From: Parus major
Taxonomy: Eukaryota; Chordata; Aves; Passeriformes; Paridae
Assembly (NCBI RefSeq): GCF_001522545.3
Contig: NC_031768.1
Location: 98,143,781-98,207,780, forward strand
DNA: 64,000 bases
Reading direction: 5' to 3'
Made by a program: the position numbers and the translations under genes. The number at the start of each line of letters is the position of its first letter. Position 1 is the stretch's first letter. The notes below the pieces were generated by a model, which was given only the letters and a program-made list of their open reading frames with translations, did no database searches and was not told where the DNA came from. Of this stretch, positions 10,860 through 20,874 are shown piece by piece.

Positions 10860-11482
10860 CAAAGATAGACTTAGATTGGCAACACAAGGGAGAGTTGTTC
10901 CTAGCTCGATGGGCCCATGATGCCTCAGGCCATCAGGGTAGAGATGCCTCCTATAAGTGGGCATGAGACCAAGGGATGGACCTGAGAAATACCATGGACA
11001 GTATTTCCCATATCCATGACTGTGAGATGTGTCCCATGATCAAGCAGGCCAAGCAGCTGAAGCCACTATGGTAAGGTGGGCGTTGGTCCAAATATAGGTA
11101 TGGGGAAGCCTGGCAGATTGACTACATCACACTGCCCCAGACCCGCCAAGGCAAACGCTATGTGCTCACAACGGTAGAAGCCACCATAGGATGGTTGGAA
11201 ACCTACCCTGTGCCTCATGCTACAGCCTGTAACATCATCCTGAGACTTGAAAAGCAGGTCCTTTGGAGGCATGGCACCCCTGAGAGGATTGAGTCAGACA
11301 ATAGGACTCATTTCCAGAACAGCCTTATAAACAGCTGGGCTAGGGAACATGGCATTGAGTGGGTGTACCATATCCCCCACCATGCACCCGCTGCTGGAAA
11401 AGTTGAACGGTGCAATGGCCTGCTTAAAACCAGCTTGAAGGCACTGGGTGGGGGAACTTTCAAGAACTGGGAGATTAATTAA
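10860..11482 (+). pseudogene. pol integrase remnant
   Basis: It starts with an HHCC zinc-binding segment (HDASGHQGRD, then CEMCPMIKQ). The catalytic core follows: first Asp in WQIDYI (codon 11120-11122), second in ESDNRTHF, Glu in GKVERCNG. In-frame stops lie at about 10964, 11072 and 11480. All three acidic positions are still present, although the frame is broken. Confidence 0.8.
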
Positions 11483-11497
11483 TTAAGTAAAGGCCAC

Positions 11498-11740
11498 ATG
11501 GTTAGTGAACAAGCAGGCCCTGACCAATCTCAGCCCTTGGGAACAACAGATGGAGATATGGTTCCAGTGGTACATATGAGATGTATGCTGGGAAAAACTG
11601 TTTGGGCTAATTCTGCCTCCAGCAAAGACAATCCCATCCGTGGGGCTGTCTTTGCTCAAGGACTGGGTTGCACCTGGTGGGTGATACAAAAGGATGGAGA
11701 GATCCAGTGCATACCTCAAGGGGACCTTGTTTTAGGGTGA
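11498..11740 (+). pseudogene. pol C-terminal remnant
   Basis: An open segment in the integrase frame ends WWVIQKDGEIQCIPQGDLVLG before a stop, which looks like the normal end of an avian ERVL-type pol. It is separated from the integrase core by the TAA at 11480-11482. Confidence 0.6.
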
Positions 11741-11827
11741 ACTACCCATGACACTGTGCTTGTATCTCTATCTGCATGTACATATGTTTATAATTAAGGT
11801 AGTGGATGTTTCTATGTAATGTAAAGG

Positions 11828-12338
11828 TGTGAAAAATGAGGTTCACTCTCCTGACAAATTTTAAAAGGTTTAATATAAACAAAAAAACAATACCAGACAA
11901 AGATAATAAAGCAAAGGGTTAAAATGACTGGGTGCTTGACACTCTGCCAAGAGCACACCTGGTGCTTTGGAAACACCCTTTATAGAGAATTTGTACAGTA
12001 TGGACTGTATGCATATTCAAATTTTCTAGGAAATGTTTTGCATGGGCAGTCCTTGGGTCAGCCGTTTTAGAGCATGCACATTTCTTGACTTCGTGGTTAT
12101 AATTTCTCTCTTATCATCTTTTGATTTGGGCTTGGGCTTCTTTGTCCACAGGCAGTAAGTGTTGATAGCAGCCTGGGCCCCATCATCTGTTCACTGGAGG
12201 TTATGCTGCCCATTCAGACAGGACTTAACCCTAATACCTAAATTCTAGCTAACAGCAGGAGAAAAAGACATAGCAAAAGCTATTCTAACATTATACATTA
12301 TACATTCATCTTAATACTGGTGAAAACCCAATATCACA
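11828..12338 (-). mobile_element. LTR inserted antisense in the provirus 3' region
   Basis: TG...CA edges are visible. On the minus strand there is a CTATAAAGGG TATA box (complement near 11980) and an ATTAAA-type signal (complement near 11870). It lies between the end of pol and the provirus 3' LTR, so it is a later insertion. No clear target duplication; edges are approximate. Confidence 0.6.
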
Positions 12339-12576
12339 ATATGTATTTATAACAAAGGTTTAAAATCTGATGTAAAATGTTGGTATGGGAAAGAATTTGA
12401 GGTGGATAATGTTGGGGGTTAGGTGTCCTTCCTTTTTTTCCTTCTCACCTATAGAATTCTCCCTATTAGTTGGGGGAAACCTGACTGCTGCTACTTATTG
12501 GGTGTTTGAGAACACAAAGCATTTGTCTGGGCCCAGGGGGAAGGGGGGCACGTAAAAGGGAGGGTGGGGGCAGCTG

Positions 12577-12665
12577 CGGTTTCTTGTTCTTGTTGTTCTT
12601 ATTCTTGTTGTTGTTGTTGTTGTTGTTCTTCCTCCTCTTCCTCTTCCTCTTCCTCTTCTTCGTCT

Positions 12666-12700
<35 letters not shown>

Positions 12701-12995
12701 TTCTACTTCATCTTCCTCTTCTTCCTCTTCCTCTTCTTCCTCTTCCTCTTCCTCTTCCTTTTCCTCTTCCTCTTCCTCTTCCTCTTCTTCATCTTCCTCT
12801 TCATCTCCTTCTTCTCCTTCTTCTCCTTCTTCTTCTTCCTCTTCTTCTTCTTCCTCTTCTTCTTCTTCCTCTTCCTCTTCTTCTTCTCCTTTTTCTTCTT
12901 CTCCTTTTTCTTCTTCTCCTTTTTCTCCTTCTCCTTTTTCTCCTTCTCCTTCTCCTTTTTCTCCTTCTCCTTCTCCTTCTCCTTCTCCTTTTTCT
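12577..12995 (+). repeat. TTC/CTT/CTTTTTC polypyrimidine microsatellite
   Basis: The tract is almost pure pyrimidine on the + strand, changing from TTG to TTCCTC to TTCTCC-type units, and ends in an assembly gap. Long predicted poly-Ser, poly-Phe, poly-Glu or poly-Arg frames here are artefacts. Confidence 0.95.
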
Positions 12996-13315
12996 NNNNN
13001 NNNNNNNNNNNNNNNNNNNNNNNNNNNNNNNNNNNNNNNNNNNNNNNNNNNNNNNNNNNNNNNNNNNNNNNNNNNNNNNNNNNNNNNNNNNNNNNNNNNN
13101 NNNNNNNNNNNNNNNNNNNNNNNNNNNNNNNNNNNNNNNNNNNNNNNNNNNNNNNNNNNNNNNNNNNNNNNNNNNNNNNNNNNNNNNNNNNNNNNNNNNN
13201 NNNNNNNNNNNNNNNNNNNNNNNNNNNNNNNNNNNNNNNNNNNNNNNNNNNNNNNNNNNNNNNNNNNNNNNNNNNNNNNNNNNNNNNNNNNNNNNNNNNN
13301 NNNNNNNNNNNNNNN
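12996..13315. other. Assembly gap
   Basis: 320 Ns, probably more of the same simple repeat. Confidence 1.
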
Positions 13316-13609
13316 AGCCCTGCAGGAGCACCGGGACTGACTGCCCGAGGGGTTTGTGAAGCAAAGCCTCTCCTCCATCCCTTCCCGTCTCGGCCGAGAA
13401 GGCTGTCACGGGGTCCCTGCTTCTGTTCTGTTGTTAATGCTGTAGATATTGTTGTTTGTGTGCCTTGTTATACACACTGGTAAAGAACTGTTATTCCTGT
13501 CCCCAGATCTCTGCCTGGGAGCCCCTTGATTTCAAAATTATAATAATTTGGAGGGAGTGGGTCTTTATTTTTTATTCCAAGGGAGGCTTCTGCCTTCCCT
13601 AGCAAGACA

Positions 13610-14554
13610 ACCCCAAAAGTCCCCTTTACTTTTATAAAATAAGAGCAGGAAGATTTCACTGGGATTTCCCTCCTTTTCTTGCTTTAATGCCACAGGGTAC
13701 TTAGGGATAAATTTAATCTGTGCAGTGGCCAGTTCTCTGGACTTCTCTCTAAAATCCCCTCAGCTATAGTGAAGACAGGTGAGCACAGGAAACTTGCTAA
13801 CACATTTTTCTCATTAAAACAAAAAAGAGTGTTAAGCATGTAGGTACATCAGTCTCAAACAACAGGTGGGCTAGTTGCTGGTCCGTTTTAGGAAGAACAG
13901 AAAGTGGAAGGCTGTCAGAGGGAAATTTAAGGGATTTAAGATGCAGTGATTGATCCTAGGAGATAGAAAGAAAAGTAGAGAGGCTGGAATTTTGTTGAAA
14001 AGCCAAGAGGCTTTGGATAGTTAGTTTGGATAGTGAGTTGGCAGGGGGAAAAGGCTGCACTAAATCAAACACAGTGATGGGGAAGGTCTCCAAGTACAGC
14101 TCCACGCATCTGGTAGACATTGCCCTGATCTCCGGACACCAGCTGGACATCTGGTTTGGGGAACTTTGTATTTCCCCAGGTCAAAAGGCACTCCTTTGTG
14201 TACCCAGGTATTGAGAGCAACAGGAGTGGTAAGGTTAACATATGGTGAGCCTGGGATGAGCTGGGAAAGCTGCAAACATCACCTGCTTGCTTAAGACAGT
14301 TTAGTAGTAAGAGAAATGGTGGATTTGTCTTTACAAAAAAGCTGTGGGTCTGCTGGTAAATAAAACTAGCACTGAGAAATAAAAGAAACAATGAGATGGA
14401 TTCCACTGATGGATGAATGGAAAAAAGATATTTGCCTTTACAAACAAGGTGTATGTTAGCTGAGAAATGAAATTGAATATTGAAAGATAAAGAGACAATG
14501 GGGAAACACCATAAATTCAAGAAGAATTAAAAATTAAGAGGGAGGACTATAGAT
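13610..14554. other. Unassigned sequence between provirus 3' LTR and next LTR
   Basis: No gene was recognised. The short open frames on both strands look random. It may contain decayed retroviral internal sequence belonging to the LTR at 14.6 kb. Confidence 0.3.
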
Positions 14555-14803
14555 TAGAGGGGAATCTTAGGTATCAGGCATTCCGGGAAGTCTGTACCTC
14601 TCAAGTACCTCAGCCAGAGGGGAAAGAAAGAGGGACATGCAGCCGGGAAATTAGGATAAAAAGGAGGCTGAGTCCTCCAAAAATTTGAGAGACCCCAGGG
14701 GAATGCCCCATGGCCTCTCCATTCATTGTAATAAAGTAAAAGGACTCCTCTGTCTCCTTTTTGGACATAAACCTCTGGTGTTTGTGGATTAATTTTCCTG
14801 ACA
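14555..14803 (+). mobile_element. ERV LTR fragment, sense, nearest repeat upstream of CD200
   Basis: It matches the reverse complement of 4593-4827. Features in order are CAAGTACCTCAGCCAGAG, ATAAAAAGGAGG (TATA-like), GAGACCCCAGGGGAATGCCC, AATAAAGT (14730-14735), GGACATAAACCTCTGG, and an end at CTGACA. The 5' edge is truncated. Confidence 0.65.
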
Positions 14804-15359
14804 GTAGCATTGCTCCAAATATTCCCACACATCTGTGTCATTTAAGACTGGGCATCTTTGTAAATTAATTTTGGCAGGGAGTTGAAATTATTGTGTTTGC
14901 TTTCTCCTGTGAGTAATCATAGCTTAAAACAGGAGACCTTCTAGAGCCTGGGCAGAGAAATATTGCAGCTGGTATGAACAGTGTATGAACAGCTGCATGT
15001 GAATGAAAGCATTTGAAGAAAGAGCAGGCACCGAATGTCCTGTATTGATCATTAAGAATGCTGTTTCTAATTCATCAGACTGGGAAATGGGTTGTTTCTG
15101 CCAAGCCTGCAACAAGGTCTAATAAATTATCCCTGCTGTAGTTTTATCAGTGGAGACCCTAATTGAACAACAGAAAAATGGAGTTTTTTGAGATTCTAAA
15201 AACATCTTTTTGCCTGGTTTCACTCCCACTGCCCCTTCTCCTCCCCACCCAACAGAAAGGTAGCAGTGAAAGCAAAAGAGCTATCCCAATTACATAAGAG
15301 ATAGAGCCCAAAATAATTTGTTACTGGGCTCTTATGAATACTCTTGAGGAAAAGGCTAA
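14804..15359. other. Spacer between LTR and CpG-rich block
   Basis: AT-rich, with no gene recognised. It would be the proximal upstream region of CD200. Confidence 0.4.
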
Positions 15360-15740
15360 CATTGGCTGCGTAAAGCGCTATCAATCCCCAGCTCCGCCTG
15401 TGGGACGTCGGAAGCTCTCCAAGCTCTCATTCCGTCTTGCTCCCCTCTTCCATGTATTTGGAGCAGCCATCCCCTCTCACCGCCTTCCCGGACACATTCC
15501 CGGGTGTGAGGAGGGTTTCGGGAGCTGCCCGTGGGTGCCTGACAGCGCTGCCCGGAGCGGGACCCGCCGGGGACGGAGAGCTGGAGCCGCCGCCCGCTGC
15601 TCGCATCCCCTTCCCCTGTCCCACCCAGCCGGGAGCGTCCTCCGGGTGCCGGGCTCGGTCGGCTGCTGAGTGACTCCAGGAGGGTGAGAGTTTCTTTGAA
15701 ATTAAAGGAGATCCCCAGAAAGTGGCGGGGGAGCGATTTG
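15360..15740 (+). promoter_or_regulatory. CpG-rich block, likely CD200 promoter and first exon region
   Basis: CG dinucleotides and GC content are dense here and sparse for several kb on both sides. Examples are the GACGTCGG near 15404, several CCCGG and CCGCC motifs, and the stretch 15545-15665. It lies about 1.2 kb upstream of the CD200 start codon on the same strand. No TATA box is obvious, which fits a CpG-island promoter. The transcription start site cannot be placed from sequence alone. Confidence 0.6.
15543..15683 (+). other. CD200: Candidate CD200 noncoding exon 1 (3' end defined, 5' end unknown)
   Basis: A good donor, CAGGAGG|GTGAGAG, lies at 15683/15684 at the edge of the CpG-rich block. 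Joining it to the exon 2 acceptor at 16878 gives a leader whose frame is open back to a TGA at 15540-15542 but has no ATG. I therefore treat it as 5' UTR. The left edge given is only the limit of that open frame, not a transcription start. Confidence 0.4.
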
Positions 15741-15799
15741 TCCAGGGAGGGACAATCCAATAAAGGATTTGAGCTTTATTTGCTCCAATCTTTAACGTC

Positions 15800-17738
15800 T
15801 TTTTTTTTTTCCTTTTTTTTCTTTTTTCGTTCCTCTTCTGTTAGTTTTGGTTTTTGTTTCCCCACCCTCTGCAGCACCCGTGTTTGGGGTTGTGACTTAA
15901 AGGGACTTTTTTTTTTCTGTGCCCGTATAGCTACTGTGTTATAGCTACACGGTATAGCTTTGTTCCTCATTGTGTGAATTCTTGTAGCTACCCCGGGTGT
16001 GTGTTGAGGTGCATCAGGGGTTTTAAAGGGTACTAAAGCAGTGAAGCAAAGAATTGTTATTGAAAACTCTGCTTCACTGCAGGTGTGGTACATCTTCCAC
16101 GACTTTATAAACAATTCTGGGACTCGACAGTTTGTTTGCTATGCTGGCCCTTGATTTCTGCATGCTTCTAGAAATATTTATCTGAATTTCTTATAGCCAT
16201 GCTCAAGTACCTGACTACACAAACTTTTTTCAGCTGGGCTTGTTGCTAATGGGTTCTTGTTTCCTGATTCTAGTCATAACAGCTTGGTCTCTGTTTGTTC
16301 TTGGTAGCTCGAGAGTTGTGTCAGGAGTTGTTTCAGCACAGGGTGTTTAAAATTTAAAGGCAGGCTACTGGTTGTGGGTGTATGCAGCGTGTATGCAAGT
16401 TTGCTGGCAATTTGTTTTTAAATATTTTTTTCTTATTATTATTTATTTATTTATTTATTTAACAGCCCTCCTTTTTTTAACCTCTATAATGCTTTTCAGT
16501 TGATTGTCTCTTTTATTTTTTGCATGTTATCAAAATCTTTAAAAGGTTGGATTTTGCTTCCATTCTTGACATAAGATGGTCCCCAGCTGCCTCAGCTAGT
16601 TTTGCAGGCATTGGCAAACAAACTCAGCAGTGGGTTCAGTGTGTTACAGAGGTATTTTTGGCAAAATAAGGTTTCCGCTTGAATATAACACCAACTTCAG
16701 TTCCAGGCAGGTGTACAATTCAGTTGTAGGAAACAGGGCAATAAGACTTGTCAAGTCTTGCTGAGTGACCACAGAACTACATTCTTTTTCACATGAGAAA
16801 TCTACAGGTAATTTTTGCACCCTGAATGTACAATATCACCACAAGATGATCTATCATGTCTCCTTGTCTTTCTTTAGGTGAAGCAGGTTTTCTCTTCCAA
16901 AATGACTTTTCAAATTCTGGTATTGTGTTTGACATACTCTGGGCTTGGAGAAGCAAATGGTAAGTTGAATTTCCTGAAATCTGCTTGAAATTCTTTGGGA
17001 AACTTGTTTCAGCTTTGTGAGGCTTTAACAGAGTAAGAGACAAAAATAGGTGAAATACAGATAGCTGGTGCTGTTTGACTTACATAACTGAGACAGAGAC
17101 TTGGAGCTGTTAGTTGTGACACAAAACCTCCCAGAGCAGCATTTAGACATGGGAGGGACAAGAAGCATCCCATATCTAGAGTGACACTGGACACCATTGT
17201 TAACCTGAGTTGACAGCTTCCAAGATTGGGGCATCCCTAAAGAACTTCCTTCCCTCCATCTCAAATGCACCGTGAACTCTGAAACTACAGTTCAGAAAGC
17301 CTTTTAAAGGCATTTTGCTGTTTACTTCTCTGATAATGGCTTGGTGTGTCCTTCTCTTACGCATTCAATCTTCCTCTAGCTCATAGGAAACAAAAATTGA
17401 GTATTTGCTGAGAATAGGAAGTCATAAGCTGATTTAGTAAAACTTAATATACTAATTAACTGTATTAATTATATAATTAGTATATATGATATGACTACAG
17501 AAATAGGTAAGTCTTTTTATCCTTTAAGAAGTTTAGAAAAAAGCTATAGCCTCAGCCAATGTAAATCAACTTCATTCATTTCTAGAAGTATGCTGGAGAT
17601 GGACTTTTTTGTAGGGAAAAACGAGAGAAGCAGTATGTAACTGATTGTGTCTGTGGGTATTCCAGGCATTAGAATCAACATTTGGCTTCTGAATAGGTGA
17701 TGTTTGCCCATCTCATTAACTGTTTACTGTCATTGCAG
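15800..17738 (+). other. CD200 5' introns
   Basis: This stretch holds T-rich runs near 15800-15835, a (TTTA)n run at 16441-16461 and exon 2. No other gene, RNA or mobile element was recognised. The intron between exons 2 and 3 is 16960-17738. Confidence 0.5.
16878..16959 (+). CDS. CD200: CD200 exon 2: 5' UTR end, start codon and signal peptide
   Basis: A pyrimidine-rich acceptor ending in TTTCTTTAG precedes the exon. The ATG is at 16902-16904 with A at -3, an acceptable Kozak context. The exon codes 19 full residues beginning MTFQILVLCLTY, a short hydrophobic signal peptide, and ends at donor ATG|GTAAGT (16959/16960) in phase 1. The frame stays open upstream of the ATG into the presumed exon 1 but contains no other methionine. 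Confidence 0.8.
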
Positions 17739-20700
17739 TGCTCCCACAGGAACACAAAAAAGTGAGGATGGGTGACAGTGCGACTCTGAGCTGTGCCCTG
17801 ACAAAACCCATGGATGTTGTGCAAGTGACATGGCAAAAGGACTCAGAAGATTTCCGTGACAATACACATGACAATATAGCTACATACAGTACAAGTAACG
17901 GATTGAAGATTCACAAGCCCTATGAAGACAGAATGAATTTCACAAGTTTGGAACTCAACAAGACAAGCATAACTTTTTGGGTCACTAGAATGGATGATTC
18001 CGGATGTTACAAGTGTGTCTTCAATGCTTTCCCTTTGGGCCCCTTCTCAGCGACCACCTGCCTGAGTGTTTTTGGTGAGATTCTCTGCAGGGATATGTCT
18101 CTAGTGAAATAAGAGGAGTTTCCTCACCCACAGTATTTCCTTGAGCTGATTCAAGAACTGCAGTGATAGCAGCATCCCTTGGTGGAACATGATTTAGAAA
18201 CAGAGCACTACTGCTGTGAGCAAAACTCTGGGGGTCATATTCAAGCCTACTGTGGTTGTTTTGGCTTTTGTTTGTTACTCCTTGAAGCAGCAGCTGAAAA
18301 TCAAGGAGTGGAATATTTGTAAGTCATTGATCAGCTGGAGCTTGGGCAAACCAGCATGGCCCATTGCAGTTCCCTTTTGGTGCAAGCGTTTGGCAGTGCT
18401 GTGAGCTGCTCTGCCAAACCCTACCATTGATAGGGAATTAGCAGATAGGACCAAGAAATTATTTTACTTAACAGATTATTTTAAAATAATCCATGCTTGG
18501 ATTTCAGATTGAGTGAAATCTTTGGGGTATATAACTTCAGTATGGGGGTATTGAGTCATGGAGGGGACCTGACCCAAGGAACTCTTCTTGCATTCCTTGC
18601 CATTGGGCTCAGTGTGAATGGAGTAAGCTTTGCTCTGATTCATAATGGTTAGAGTGCTACTACTGCTTATGACCAGGTGCTCACTGTGGTGATGACTTTT
18701 GTCATCTGTGTGTTTGAAGGTCTTAATGCATCTGTCCATCACAACATTTCTGAAGGTCATTTGATAGCCATCTGTAATGCTGATGGCTTCCCAGAGCCCA
18801 CAATCACCTGGAACAACATGTTCAATTCTACTCCTACACAGAAGATAGTCAAGCACAAAAATGGGATTGTGTCCATCACGAGTAAACTGGAAATCTACAA
18901 CATTCAGAGCATCAAGGCACAGGATTTGACCTGCAGAGTAAACAACACAGATGAAACATTTGAATTGCCTGTGAAAATAGGAGAAGGTAGGTGAGCAGCA
19001 CAAGCAATTTGTTAGCATTCTCTTGGCCTCCATGTTGTGCAGTAGCATATTTGGATAGGAACCTTCTGGGAAGAGGAGGGAATGAGAAGTGTGTATGTCA
19101 GGAAATCCTGCTTGCGTTCATTGTTTTCTTTCAGGTAATAAAAAACATATTGGAGTCATATCCAAGAGAGGAAAAAAGGCAGATTAATCACCTAGAGAGA
19201 TAAGGGGTTTAGAGGCACCATGCCTCTAAGGCAACAAGTTGAACTAAGGTTCCCATGTAGACCTTCCTTATTACTTCTAACAGCCTAAAAATAAACATAG
19301 ATATGTCATTTGATATCTATGAGTAGAAACTCTATGGGTTGCTTCATGAACTCAGAAATTTTGAAATTCAAAACAGACAGTCTCTGAATCAGATGTTTCA
19401 GTTCAACTTACTCTGTTTTGTTTTATTTAATCAGTATATTATGATTTAGTTTCTCTGATTTTTTGCTAAGGCACATGTCCACTGCACTATTCGTCACAGA
19501 GGAATAGTACTTTCAGGGTCAGTTGAAGATTCAAACATTTGGTTTATACAGAACTTTTAGATACATTAATGTAATTTATCAGTGTCTTGTAGTGTTAATT
19601 TATTTCTTCTTCCAACATTCTGTTCTGCTTATAAGATGTTCACGCTGTTTCTGCAGATCAGGAACAGAAACATTAAAAGCTGAACTACCATTCTTAGTTC
19701 ATACAGGAACACTGACTTGGGCAATTTAAGCTCCACACGTCTCTGTATCCTGAGCCTTAAATTGAAGACACCTGTAAATTAGCAAGACAGAAAAAGCTGC
19801 TTGTAGCTGTGGGTTAATTCTGAAATTACATGCTCAAGAAGTGATTGTTATTGGAATAGTAGTAAAGAGCAGTATCTGATTTTTAATATCTGCTCTTGAA
19901 ATATCCAAAAGCAATTAAGTTCTTCATTCTCAATTACAATTCTGAAAAAGCATATTACGTTTTTGTCCTGTCTCAAATATTTTGTTTCACTCATTTAAAA
20001 ACAAAATCTATATCTCAGAAAGCAGAAAACTAAGACTGTTGTTTTTTCTTGCTAAGTGGATAAAAAATCAGCTAACAACTTGTTGTTTTGGCAGTCTTAT
20101 ATTTTAGAGGACAAGAAGATCAAATAACTAGTTCAATGTGCCTTTATTAAAAGACATAGCAGTTTTAGCTTGAGTCAAATAGATTTCAAGACAATCAATT
20201 TTCCAGCTAATGTCAGTGAAATGAGCTTTGTATAACATTTTGATTGATAGCAGTCAAATGAAGTGGCTAATGCCTAACCAGGGAGGGACATTTATATTCA
20301 GCTTTTGCATAGAGCTATTTGCAGGCAGCAAAACATAGCCTGTCTTCTTTGCTTAAAATTAATGTTGCCTTTTCACCAGTAGTAAGTGTTTAAAAGTAAA
20401 AATAATAAAATTCCAAGCAAACAAAAGAACTGTTCTGAAAGTGTTATTAAGACTTGTGTGAAGTTCTGCTTGTGTATATATGCCAACCACTCTATCAGCT
20501 ATGGGAATGGCAGTGTTCTTTGCCATGAGCACATCTTGTCTTCACATTTTCACATGTGGGCAAGTAGTTTGGGTTTGAAGATATACAGGTTTATTCTCTC
20601 TTTTGAGCAATTGCTGCTTTCACTTATCTTAGCAATATCTTTAGCCATATCAGAGGAACCACTCTCATTAATCAGACATGCTCATGGCTCATTTTGCTTC

Positions 20701-20870
20701 TTTTCTCAATAAACTAGATTAATTTGCTATGGGTATTTTATTGTTTTGTTTTCACAGAAAAGGGATCATCATTGCTTTGGCTGGTGATTATTGCGGTGCT
20801 TCTAGTAGTCATCACAGTTCTGATTCTGATTACACTGTTCTGGAGGAAGATCCTGTGCAGGAGGAATTGA
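16902..20870 (+). CDS. CD200: CD200 (OX-2 membrane glycoprotein), spliced CDS of four coding exons
   Basis: The spliced CDS uses exons 16902-16959, 17739-18074, 18720-18986 and 20758-20870 (774 nt, 257 residues plus stop). Every join is GT-AG, phase 1, and keeps the frame. The product is a type I membrane protein: signal peptide about 1-19, IgV domain about 20-131, IgC2-like domain about 132-220, transmembrane helix about 224-248, then a tail of about nine residues. Recognition rests on the CD200-type V domain: VTWQKD, then TSITFW, then DDSGCYKCVFN followed by a further cysteine in TTCLSV. In mammals CD200 is a cell-surface ligand that inhibits myeloid cells through CD200R; that role here is inferred. 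The tail has no ITIM or ITAM tyrosine motif, as expected for the ligand rather than the receptor. The start is the first ATG of exon 2; exon 1 has no in-frame ATG. A CD200-like paralogue cannot be fully excluded. Confidence 0.88.
17739..18074 (+). CDS. CD200: CD200 exon 3: IgV domain
   Basis: The acceptor is CATTGCAG| and the donor is TTTTG|GTGAGA; the exon is 336 nt, phase 1 at both ends, the usual form of an Ig-domain exon. The B-strand cysteine is in ATLSC, the core tryptophan in VTWQK, and the F-strand cysteines in DSGCYKC. The extra cysteine in TTCLSV is also typical of CD200. N-glycosylation sequons are visible at NFT and NKT. Confidence 0.9.
18720..18986 (+). CDS. CD200: CD200 exon 4: IgC2-like domain
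   Basis: This is a 267-nt exon, phase 1 at both ends, with donor GAAG|GTAGGT. It encodes a membrane-proximal Ig domain with cysteines in IAICNADG and DLTCRVNN and the core tryptophan in TITWNN. Sequons are NAS, NIS, NST and NNT, so heavy glycosylation is likely. The acceptor (GTTTGAAG|) has a weak pyrimidine tract. Reading on into the intron meets a stop after one more residue beyond the donor codon (see findings). Confidence 0.85.
18987..20757 (+). other. CD200 intron between IgC2 and transmembrane exons
   Basis: This is a 1.77-kb AT-rich intron with no recognised repeat. It has canonical AATAAA hexamers at 19290-19295 and near 20708, and a stop codon just inside the donor. Confidence 0.6.
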
Positions 20871-20874
20871 AGTG
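20758..20874 (+). CDS. CD200: CD200 exon 5: transmembrane helix, short tail and stop
   Basis: The acceptor is TTGTTTTCACAG|. The exon encodes a short stalk, a helix of about 25 hydrophobic residues (start SSLLWLVIIAVLL) and the tail RKILCRRN before TGA at 20868-20870. The tail is basic with one membrane-proximal cysteine, a possible palmitoylation site (inference). A strong donor, GTG|GTGAGT, follows the stop by 4 nt (20874/20875), so the exon probably continues into a spliced 3' UTR. Confidence 0.85.

Larger units (their letters stand above)
8608..11740 (+). pseudogene. ERVL-like provirus internal region (gag-pol remnant)
   Basis: The order is leader, gag-like, RNase H, integrase, with an N gap in gag. 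The path from gag-like sequence to RNase H is too short to hold a reverse transcriptase, and I see no RT motif. The region is broken by many stops and at least one frame change. No env was recognised. It is an old, non-functional copy. Confidence 0.75.
12410..13609 (+). mobile_element. ERVL-like provirus 3' LTR with an internal pyrimidine tract
   Basis: The start is TGTTGGGGGTTAG just after a purine-rich stretch (GGGAAAGAATTTGAGGTGGA) that fits a polypurine tract. The end (about 13430-13609) matches copies A and B and finishes AAGACA. About 420 bp of TTC/CTT-rich sequence plus a 320-N gap lie inside. Confidence 0.65.

Noticed and set aside
12506..13483. Very long open frames (poly-Phe, poly-Ser, poly-Glu, poly-Arg) on both strands
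   Set aside because: They are translations of a pyrimidine microsatellite and an N gap, open in nearly all frames at once.
15437..15673. Coding first exon in the CpG-rich block
   Set aside because: The open frame stops before the donor and is not in frame with the signal peptide. Such frames are common in GC-rich sequence.
18476..19048. 190-codon minus-strand open frame across CD200 exon 4
   Set aside because: It is antisense to a well-supported Ig exon and shows no domain of its own.
16902..20870. CD200 receptor instead of CD200
   Set aside because: The tail is only about nine residues with no tyrosine motif, and the V-domain motifs fit the ligand better.
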